Source: JBGSKV01 sp041740975
Lineage (GTDB): Bacteria; Bdellovibrionota_B; Oligoflexia; Oligoflexales; JALZUQ01
Reading direction: 5' to 3'
Assembly: GCA_041740975.1 (NCBI GenBank)
Contig: JBGSKV010000002.1
Span: 1-10,466 of the forward strand
Length of the DNA: 10,466 bases
Shown: positions 5,464 to 10,466 of the stretch, piece after piece
How the letters are laid out: every line of letters starts with the position of its first letter
How positions within the stretch are numbered: the stretch's first letter is position 1
Program-made: the position numbers and the translations under genes
The notes under the pieces: model-generated
Seen by the model: only the letters and a program-made list of their open reading frames with translations
Told to the model about the DNA's origin: nothing
The model's database searches: none

Positions 5464-6774
5464 ATGCAGAAAATCTTAAATAAGCTGGGTCTGACCCGCA
5501 AAGATTGGATCGCTTGGTCACTTTATGACTGGGGACAGTCTGCTTTTACTACGACGGTTATGGTAGGATTCCTTCCCGTTTTTTTTGCAGAAATTGCCGG
5601 AGTCAATTTGCCCGAGCATCTGCGTACGGCGTACTGGGGATACATTTCGGCCGTTGGCCTCGTTCTCGTTGCTTTGATTAGTCCCGCCCTCGGTGTTTTA
5701 GCGGACATGCGTGCCAACAATAAAAAAATGCTGGCGATATTTGCTTTTACTGGAAGTGCTTTTACAATCGCGCTGGCACTGATGCAATCCGGACAATGGA
5801 AACTCACTTCTACTATCTTTCTTATAGCTTTTATTTGTTACGCCGCGTCACTCGTTATGTACGACAGTTTGCTTATGCAAATTGCGACTATTGATGAGGC
5901 GGATGCTGTTTCGTCGGCTGGGTATGCGATCGGTTATCTCGGTGGTGGCGTGCTTTTCGTTATCAACGTCATCATGGCCACGAAACCCGAATGGTTTGGA
6001 CTTGCCGACGTATGGGAAGCCATGCGTTGGGGTTTTGTGACGGTGGGGATTTGGTGGGCGGCGTTTACGATTCCGCTACTTTTGTATGTCCGTGAGCGGC
6101 CTTTACCCATTGGTGCCGTGAAGCCACCGCTTACTTTTTCTCTTTTTAAAACTGTTTACGCTCGGATCGGTCATACGTTCCAGGATATTCGACGCTACCG
6201 TCAACTTTTTCTTTTTCTTTGCGCTTACTGGCTTTACAGCGATGGGATTGGTACGATTTTTCGAATGTCCACTGTCTTCGGAAAAGAAGTCGGACTGGAA
6301 ACTTCAACTCTTATGACAGCACTTATTGCCGTGCAATTTATTGGCGTGCCGAGCACTTTCTTCTTTGGTTGGCTCGCGAGTCGAATCGGTGCCAAACAAA
6401 GTTTATATATAACGTTGTCGGTTTACTGCGTCGTGACGATTCTCGGATATTTTATGAAGGAAGCCTGGCACTTTTGGGTGCTTTCCATTTTGGTAGGACT
6501 TGTCCAAGGCGGATCTCAGGCATTAAGCCGTTCACTTTATACTCGCCTCGTGCCGCCTGCGAAGGCCAGTGAGTTTTTTGGCTTTTATAGTTTGAGTGAA
6601 CGATTTGCTGGGGTTTTGGGACCGCTTTTGTTCGCCATCATCAGCCAGGCGACCGGACATAGTCGTAATAGTATTTTATTTCTTATCGCATTTTTTATTA
6701 TTGGAATGTGGTTGCTACGCAAAGTAGATTTCGAAGCCGGACGCGCGGCGGCCCTGAGTGATAATAATATATAG
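5464..6774 (+). CDS. MFS transporter, Atg22/UMF1 family
   Basis: This inner-membrane permease has 436 residues and about twelve predicted membrane segments. The N-terminal DWIAWSLYDWGQSAF (14-28) is the hallmark of the bacterial Atg22-like/UMF1 branch of the major facilitator superfamily. So are YDSLLMQIA (133-141) and SSAGYAIGYLGGG (150-162). GVLADMRANNKK (77-88) is the loop 2-3 motif of the superfamily, and GWLASRIGAKQS is its counterpart in the second half. In yeast, Atg22 exports amino acids from the vacuole; the substrate of the bacterial proteins is not settled. The protein ends with a short charged cytosolic tail. No ribosome site precedes the ATG. The gene follows the GNAT gene after 67 bases and ends before a GC hairpin and repeats. 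Confidence 0.92.
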   Translation: MQKILNKLGLTRKDWIAWSLYDWGQSAFTTTVMVGFLPVFFAEIAGVNLPEHLRTAYWGYISAVGLVLVALISPALGVLADMRANNKKMLAIFAFTGSAFTIALALMQSGQWKLTSTIFLIAFICYAASLVMYDSLLMQIATIDEADAVSSAGYAIGYLGGGVLFVINVIMATKPEWFGLADVWEAMRWGFVTVGIWWAAFTIPLLLYVRERPLPIGAVKPPLTFSLFKTVYARIGHTFQDIRRYRQLFLFLCAYWLYSDGIGTIFRMSTVFGKEVGLETSTLMTALIAVQFIGVPSTFFFGWLASRIGAKQSLYITLSVYCVVTILGYFMKEAWHFWVLSILVGLVQGGSQALSRSLYTRLVPPAKASEFFGFYSLSERFAGVLGPLLFAIISQATGHSRNSILFLIAFFIIGMWLLRKVDFEAGRAAALSDNNI

Positions 6775-6784
6775 ATTAAGGCAC

Positions 6785-6799
6785 GGCCGCTTCGCGGCC
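6785..6799 (+). terminator. GC hairpin after the MFS gene, terminator-like without a T-run
   Basis: GGCCGC and GCGGCC pair perfectly around a TTC loop, ten bases after the stop codon. No run of T follows, so it is not a standard intrinsic terminator. It may be an imperfect terminator or a 3'-end stabiliser. A nearly identical hairpin lies after the kamA stop at 9174-9190. Confidence 0.45.
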
Positions 6800-6801
6800 C
6801 C

Positions 6802-6848
6802 CGTCATCCTGAGCGAAGCCCCGTCATCCTGAGCGAAGCGAAGGATCT
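6802..6848 (+). repeat. Tandem REP-like repeat, one truncated and one full unit (copy 2)
   Basis: The full 27-base unit is 6822-6848. Just before it, 6802-6819 repeats its first 18 bases exactly and then breaks off after the central GCGAAGC. The full unit pairs ATCCT with AGGAT as an outer stem, with GCGAAGC at the centre. It lies between the convergent MFS and HNH genes, eight bases from the HNH stop. Confidence 0.85.
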
Positions 6849-6856
6849 CCTCGTGA

Positions 6857-7852
6857 TTATGTACAGGGTCGTTGTTCTAAACTATATTTTTCCATTTTTT
6901 CTATTCCGAAACTTCGGATTCCTGCGCGTTGGTTACAGCTAAAACAAAGCAACCTGAGATTCTCAACGGTTGAACAGCCGCCTAATGCCACTGGTTTAAG
7001 GTGATCGAAGTTCAGATTTCGTTTGGTACCACACTCTTTGCACTGTCCCCCGTCTCTTTGCCATATTTGATGTTTCATTTCCGTGGGAATATAACGCGGA
7101 TTTTTTTTCATATTCACTTGCGACGCCGCAACTACTGTATGCGACTTAGCCACTTGCTGTGACGTTTGAGGTGCGGCGCGAACTTGTGTTAGAGGTTTGG
7201 CTGCACAGCTGCGCTTTTTGCCAAATCGCTTTGCCTTAAGTGTCACTAGTCCAATTTCAGAAAGTTCTTCAAATAACTCTGCATAGTTCAAAGAAGCTCC
7301 GCGAGGTCCAAGAAGTGCACGTACCTCCTCAAGCTTTGCTTTGAGCTTTTCGCTCATCAGAAAACGAACTTCTGAAAATTCCTCCGAGACAATGCGTTCT
7401 CTTTCTTTTGGCAGTGCCGCTTTCGGTTGGAGAGTAAGAAGTTCTCTTTGTGCCTCTCTCGTTGATTTATTTTCAAGCTTGGCGATGACGGCAAGTTTTT
7501 CGTGTTTTTGGATCACTCGCTTTGGCTCAAGACTCTTTGCCTCACGAAAGAAGCTTGATACCTGCGACAGGTTGCTTAGGCTTAATGCCCCAGACCTAAG
7601 TTTGGCCTCAATCTCCGGAATCTCTTTGATGAGCCGCATGGCGGAGATGCGCCGACTTGCTTGGCTCTCACTATACTTGAGCACTCGCACGGCATAATCA
7701 AATAGACTGGCGCAACCCAACTCCGAGTATAGACGTCGGCGTTCAACCTCACGCAGATGATGAAGTAGTTTGGTTACAAGTTGTCGTTCTTCAGAAACAA
7801 GTTGTTTAGTGTGAGCAAGAAGCTCAGTGTCATTTAATAATCTTATATCCAC
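6857..7852 (-). CDS. HNH endonuclease family protein with helical N-terminal domain
   Basis: The product is 331 residues. The GTG at 7852 is chosen because GGAGGTG lies just upstream; a reading from 7960 would add 36 residues across the promoter. Residues about 1-140 are helical and charged (ELLAHTKQLVSEERQLVTK, RRLYSELGCASLFDYAVR, SESQASRRISAMRLI), a domain I know from many Bdellovibrio-type HNH proteins and which resembles DUF222. Residues about 225-252 are Lys/Arg/Ala-rich and probably a flexible linker. The C-terminal domain has the zinc pair CKEC (271-274), the catalytic DH (283-284), the Asn of ENLRLLC (298) and a second pair CFSCN (303-307), so the HNH site looks complete. It probably nicks or cuts DNA, but the target is unknown; paralogues tend to be numerous. 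The gene is bounded on both sides by REP-like repeats and may be mobile. Confidence 0.9.
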   Translation of the reverse strand: MDIRLLNDTELLAHTKQLVSEERQLVTKLLHHLREVERRRLYSELGCASLFDYAVRVLKYSESQASRRISAMRLIKEIPEIEAKLRSGALSLSNLSQVSSFFREAKSLEPKRVIQKHEKLAVIAKLENKSTREAQRELLTLQPKAALPKERERIVSEEFSEVRFLMSEKLKAKLEEVRALLGPRGASLNYAELFEELSEIGLVTLKAKRFGKKRSCAAKPLTQVRAAPQTSQQVAKSHTVVAASQVNMKKNPRYIPTEMKHQIWQRDGGQCKECGTKRNLNFDHLKPVALGGCSTVENLRLLCFSCNQRAGIRSFGIEKMEKYSLEQRPCT

Positions 7853-7877
7853 GACCCACCTCCGACAATACAAATGT

Positions 7878-7906
7878 ATGGTACGCGAAAATGCCATTTT
7901 TGTCGA
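7878..7906 (-). promoter_or_regulatory. Sigma70-type promoter of the HNH gene
   Basis: On the minus strand TCGACA (7906-7901, five of six matches) is followed after 17 bases by TACCAT (7883-7878, four of six matches). Transcription would begin about 20 bases before the GTG start, leaving room for the GGAGGTG ribosome site. This supports the start at 7852 rather than an upstream one. Confidence 0.55.
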
Positions 7907-8172
7907 GAAAAATAGGCTCAAATAGATATTTGTTTTTGTGCCGATCGTATTGTCACTCAAATATTTTCAACGGAAAAACCAAGCCGGTTTTTACTAATCC
8001 GACAGAAAAGAGGCCGAATATACGGAAGCATATTAACCTTAAAAGCTAAAGTCTAAAAATCGCTGTTTCATCGGCGGAACCATATACGGTGAGAGAGAGC
8101 GAGAGGTGTGGGGAATTTTTTCGTGAAACTCTGCAGTTGGTAAAATTGGTGGTTAGACTGGCACTTCTCCTC

Positions 8173-8240
8173 CGTCATTCTGAGCGCAGCGAAGAATCTT
8201 CTATCATATGACGAGATGTTTCGCTTCGCTCAACATGACG
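8173..8240. repeat. Inverted pair of REP-like repeat units (copies 3L and 3R)
   Basis: One 27-base unit reads on the plus strand (8173-8199) and another on the minus strand (8214-8240), with 14 bases between. The units differ from each other at five positions, yet each keeps its own hairpin: ATTCT with AGAAT in the left unit, ATGTT with AACAT in the right. The left unit has GCGCAGC at its centre and the right GCGAAGC. One further base on each side (8172 and 8241) also pairs, so the two units can form one long imperfect hairpin. This head-to-head layout resembles a bacterial interspersed mosaic element. Confidence 0.85.
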
Positions 8241-8301
8241 GTATGATGGCACTCAAAGAGTGATCCACTACTTATATTTTAGTCGAGTTATCCCATGCTA
8301 C

Positions 8302-8307
8302 TATAAA
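8302..8307 (+). promoter_or_regulatory. Possible -10 element of the PEGA-like gene
   Basis: TATAAA lies 26 bases before the start codon, which would put transcription initiation near 8314 and leave a leader of about 20 bases with the GGAGGTG site. The matching -35 is poor (TTTAGT at 8278-8283, three of six matches, 18 bases away). An activator or another sigma factor may be needed. Confidence 0.35.
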
Positions 8308-8333
8308 CTAAGATTAGAATGGTGGAGGTGATT

Positions 8334-8981
8334 ATGAATGAGTTCTGGAAAGTCCTTATACTTCTTTATTTGGCTGTGGTTTTGAATTTCGATTTACTCG
8401 GGGCTCGACTAGAACCGGCACCGGTGCCAAGCATTTCCCATGAAGGCATGCGATATGAAGTGGTCCATCAACCCACTGGATATGCTAGAGACCAGACTGG
8501 GGGGTATGTAACTGTTCGAGATATCAAAACAAATAAGATAAATAAAGATCTAAAGATTTACGACATCTGCTACAATCTCAAATTAGAGCGTGATGTTCAG
8601 GACGTATTCATTAAGAGGATGGTACAGACGGGGAACCAGCTTGAGTTGGAAAACGAGTCTGGCGAGAAATTCATCCTCAATCTCAAGAATCATCACATTA
8701 AGCCCCTCCAACCAAGCAAGCAACCAATCAATCAATCAAGGACGGGCAGCGGATGCATCAAAATCACTAGACTGAAAGTCGTTGCAAACGTGCAGAAGGG
8801 CTCGGTCAGCTTTGATGGGATGTTGGCTGGTGAGATTGGCGTTCCTATAGAGGTTTCACCGAATAAACCTCTGGTGATAGAAGTAGAATCGCCGGGATTC
8901 CCTCCCATTAAAAGAGAAGTGAGTCCGAAACCAGGCGTCGAAAATGTTGTTCGAATTAAATTTGAGCGTAAGAAAGATTAG
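8334..8981 (+). CDS. Envelope protein with C-terminal PEGA-like domain
   Basis: The product is 215 residues. The ATG at 8334 follows GGAGGTG by a few bases; an ATG at 8319 lies before that site and is rejected. The N-terminus MNEFWK plus a hydrophobic stretch (7-22) is a signal peptide or membrane anchor; a cut after LLGA (24) is possible but not clear. Residues about 35-115 form a domain of mixed strands that I do not recognise. Residues about 117-140 are a polar Gln/Ser/Asn linker encoded by a run of four-base repeats. Residues about 148-211 (GSVSFDGMLAG, VPIEV, PLVIEVESPGF) match the PEGA pattern of a small beta domain common in surface and periplasmic proteins. It stands alone between divergent and convergent neighbours. 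Its role is unknown; PEGA domains are usually binding or spacer modules. Confidence 0.8.
   Translation: MNEFWKVLILLYLAVVLNFDLLGARLEPAPVPSISHEGMRYEVVHQPTGYARDQTGGYVTVRDIKTNKINKDLKIYDICYNLKLERDVQDVFIKRMVQTGNQLELENESGEKFILNLKNHHIKPLQPSKQPINQSRTGSGCIKITRLKVVANVQKGSVSFDGMLAGEIGVPIEVSPNKPLVIEVESPGFPPIKREVSPKPGVENVVRIKFERKKD
8710..8741 (+). repeat. Degenerate AANC tetranucleotide tract inside the PEGA-like gene
   Basis: Seven consecutive tetramers of the form AANC (AACC, AAGC twice, AACC, AATC three times), then AAGG, encode the polar linker. Four is not a multiple of three, so gain or loss of a unit would shift the frame before the PEGA-like domain. Only three identical units adjoin, so slippage is likely to be rare. 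Confidence 0.6.
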
Positions 8982-9173
8982 TGCGTGTTGTCACTTACAA
9001 CTATCTAAGGCACGCTCGGACGATAAAACTGGCAATAGAGCCATACATTTTTAACTTAGTCTGGCCATACAATCTGAATCATACAATTCAAAAAAGATTC
9101 TAATTGTTAACCAGCTGAAAGCGGAATGTACCATTTCTGAGTTCACGGGGTTGTGGCGTTGGTGATGACGATG

Positions 9174-9190
9174 CGGCCGCGGAGCGGCCG
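9174..9190 (-). terminator. GC hairpin after kamA, terminator-like without a T-run
   Basis: CGGCCGC and GCGGCCG pair over seven bases around a three-base loop, 15 bases beyond the kamA stop. No T-run follows on the minus strand. Apart from one loop base and one extra base pair it equals the hairpin after the MFS gene (6785-6799). The rest of 8982-9205, between two convergent genes, shows only a weak possible hairpin at 8987-9001 (GTTGT/ACAAC). Confidence 0.45.
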
Positions 9191-9205
9191 TTCAATAATC
9201 TATAT

Positions 9206-10363
9206 TTAAAGAATTCCTTGTTCGCGCCAAATATCACCGCGAATATCTTGAAAAATTAAATCCTGCTGGTCTTGCCCCAGAACATGATTCGGAAGCACCG
9301 GAATTTTTCCGGACGGCGTATCGACCACGTAGAGCGGAATCCCCATACCGGTGATTTGGCCGCGCAGACTCTTCATGATGTCTAGTCCTACTGACAGGGG
9401 AACTCGGAGATGCTCGGTTCCCGCGACCCGATGCGGATGAAACAAGTAATAGGGACGCACGCGCATGCGCAGAAGTCCACGCAGCAGATCCATCATTTGC
9501 GCTGGTGTGTCGTTTACACCTTTCAGCAGAACGGATTGATTGCCTACGGGGATGCCGGCGTTAACGAGATTCTCGATGGCCTGCGCAGCTTCCGGGGTGA
9601 GTTCGGCGGCGTTATTGAAGTGTGTATTGACCCAGATAGGGTGATATTTTTTGAGAATACTCGCCAGTTTTTCCGTACATCGGTAAGGCAAGGCTACGGG
9701 TGTTCGCGTGCCAAAGCGAATGATTTCGACATGCTTGATGGCCCGCAGGCGCTGCAGAAGATCCTCAATACTTTCATCGCTTGCGATAAACGGATCACCT
9801 CCCGTGATCAAAACATCTCGTATCGCGGGACGGCTGGCAATGTATTCGATGCCACGAGCAATGATTTGCTTGTTATAGTGGAGTCCTTGCTCATCGTCGC
9901 GGCGTTTTCGGAAACAATAACGACAATACACCGGACAAAGTTGCGCCACGCAAAAGGCGACGCGATCGGGATAAGCTTGAACGACTTCTTTAACGGGGGA
10001 GTGGGCAGATTCGTTCAGAGGGTCTGCTATGCCGATCGGATCAGACAGTTCATCGGTTTGGGGAATCACTTGCAGCCTCATACTACAGTCTTCGGCGGCG
10101 GTCTCTGCCATTAATCCGAAATAATAAGGCGAAATCCCGGCGTGAAACATTTCGGCCGTTTGATCAAAACCCAGAGCTTCACGTTCTTTGAGTTCCAGTA
10201 TCTTGGCCGCATCCTCGCGTGTTTGCACTTGATGTTTCATTTGCCAACGCCAGTTTACAAACTGTTCGGGGGTAGCCCCAAATCTCTTGGCGGTTTGTGC
10301 CGTTACTGAATGCGGATCAGCGGCAAACTTTAGAAACTCAGGCGGCGCAAAGGTGGTGGTCAC
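9206..10363 (-). CDS. kamA: KamA-family radical SAM aminomutase (lysine 2,3-aminomutase-like)
   Basis: The product is 385 residues. The GTG at 10363 is chosen because GAAGGTG lies five bases upstream and because it overlaps the stop of the preceding nth gene (GTGA). A longer reading to 10429 would only retranslate nth sequence in another frame. The family moves an alpha-amino group to the beta carbon using a 4Fe-4S cluster, S-adenosylmethionine and pyridoxal phosphate. CPVYCRYC gives the cluster cysteines 143, 147 and 150; LITGGDPF (186-193) fits the SAM-binding segment; Lys353 in TPSGKIP matches the pyridoxal phosphate lysine. Asp348 in VVDTP matches one substrate-binding Asp of the clostridial enzyme, but the other seems to be His311 (FHPHRVAG). 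The product may be beta-lysine, used free or for modifying elongation factor P, or another beta-amino acid; specificity is open. Confidence 0.9.
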   Translation of the reverse strand: MTTTFAPPEFLKFAADPHSVTAQTAKRFGATPEQFVNWRWQMKHQVQTREDAAKILELKEREALGFDQTAEMFHAGISPYYFGLMAETAAEDCSMRLQVIPQTDELSDPIGIADPLNESAHSPVKEVVQAYPDRVAFCVAQLCPVYCRYCFRKRRDDEQGLHYNKQIIARGIEYIASRPAIRDVLITGGDPFIASDESIEDLLQRLRAIKHVEIIRFGTRTPVALPYRCTEKLASILKKYHPIWVNTHFNNAAELTPEAAQAIENLVNAGIPVGNQSVLLKGVNDTPAQMMDLLRGLLRMRVRPYYLFHPHRVAGTEHLRVPLSVGLDIMKSLRGQITGMGIPLYVVDTPSGKIPVLPNHVLGQDQQDLIFQDIRGDIWREQGIL

Positions 10364-10466
10364 TGGTGCACCTTCAGTGATTTTTTCACAAGCGATGGGC
10401 AAACATCCGCCAATGAGCAGGACTCGCACATCGGCTGCCGCGCTTTACAAGTGTAGCGACCGTGCA
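10360..10466 (-). CDS. nth: Endonuclease III, C-terminal end (partial)
   Basis: Only the last 34 codons are present; the gene runs off the right edge. The translation reads HGRYTCKARQPMCESC, then SLADVC and a short basic tail. The spacing Cys-x6-Cys-x2-Cys-x5-Cys is exactly the 4Fe-4S cluster loop at the end of endonuclease III, and HGRYTC before it is also typical. The enzyme is a DNA glycosylase with AP-lyase activity that removes oxidised pyrimidines in base-excision repair. Its TGA overlaps the GTG start of kamA by four bases (GTGA), so the two genes are very likely cotranscribed and translationally coupled. The fragment is too short to judge the catalytic Lys and Asp. Confidence 0.93.
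   Translation of the reverse strand, partial: HGRYTCKARQPMCESCSLADVCPSLVKKSLKVHQ

Larger units (their letters stand above)
7853..8333. other. Gene-free divergent region of 481 bases
   Basis: This region separates the HNH gene (minus) from the PEGA-like gene (plus). It holds the HNH promoter (7878-7906), a purine-rich stretch at about 8090-8117 (GAGAGAGAGCGAGAGG), the inverted repeat pair at 8173-8240 and a possible -10 element at 8302-8307. I find no convincing coding frame, tRNA or other RNA gene in it. Short readings from 7961 to 8170 have no ribosome site. Confidence 0.6.

Noticed and set aside
6802..6848. CRISPR array
   Set aside because: There are only one and a half tandem units with no spacer of constant length, and the unit recurs singly or inverted elsewhere; no cas gene is present.
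7341..7697. Open frame of 118 codons on the plus strand opposite the HNH gene
   Set aside because: It is Ser/Arg/Leu-rich antisense translation of a helical coding region, without a start signal.
7853..7960. N-terminal extension of the HNH protein by 36 residues
   Set aside because: It spans a good promoter and the GGAGGTG ribosome site, and the extra residues do not resemble the family's N-terminus.
8982..9205. A small gene or tRNA between the PEGA-like gene and kamA
   Set aside because: No frame with a ribosome site and no cloverleaf was found; only the GC hairpin and one weak inverted repeat stand out.
9410..10114. Open frame of 234 codons on the plus strand opposite kamA
   Set aside because: It is antisense to a clear radical SAM gene with intact motifs, has no ribosome site and shows no recognisable domain.
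10364..10429. N-terminal extension of kamA beginning at a GTG at 10429
   Set aside because: It has no ribosome site and overlaps the real nth frame; the GTG at 10363 has GAAGGTG five bases upstream.

Overview
The window looks like chromosomal DNA of a Gram-negative predator-type bacterium, most likely Bdellovibrionota. Lipoprotein signals, an outer-membrane barrel with an aromatic C-terminus, strong AGGAG-type ribosome sites and frequent GTG starts show a Gram-negative cell. The HNH endonuclease belongs to a helical/HNH family that I associate with Bdellovibrio-like genomes. The phylum call is an inference; there is no rRNA or other marker gene here.

Layout. Left (1-1040, minus strand): a repeat unit, then an exported protein of unknown function whose promoter is overlapped by a Fur-box-like palindrome, then pterin-4a-carbinolamine dehydratase with its own promoter. 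Centre (1207-4795, plus strand): a tight five-gene envelope operon. It encodes a lipoprotein with a C-terminal thioredoxin fold (WCGPC), a second lipoprotein with a thioredoxin-like fold (DCLGC), a periplasmic TlpA-like protein (WCTSC), a 74-residue DUF4266-like lipoprotein ending in CPTCGG, and a DUF3570-like outer-membrane barrel. A GNAT acetyltransferase with a C-terminal four-cysteine knuckle and an Atg22/UMF1-type MFS transporter follow on the same strand.

Right (6775-10466): a convergent junction holds a GC hairpin and REP-like repeats. Then come an HNH endonuclease (minus), a 481-base gene-free divergent region with an inverted pair of the same repeats, an envelope protein with a C-terminal PEGA-like domain (plus), and at the right edge nth-kamA (minus). 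The C-terminus of endonuclease III, with a complete 4Fe-4S cysteine signature, overlaps the lysine-2,3-aminomutase-family gene by four bases.

The two most interesting signals are these. (1) The five-gene redox/envelope operon: three different CxxC thioredoxin-fold proteins sit beside a tiny lipoprotein with its own CxxC tail and a barrel, which suggests a thiol or metal maturation and surface-display system. (2) The dispersed 27-base repeat: each unit can fold as a 5-bp stem, a tandem G-A/A-G step and a GC-GNA-GC mini-hairpin. The copies show compensatory stem changes, so the structure itself seems to be preserved.
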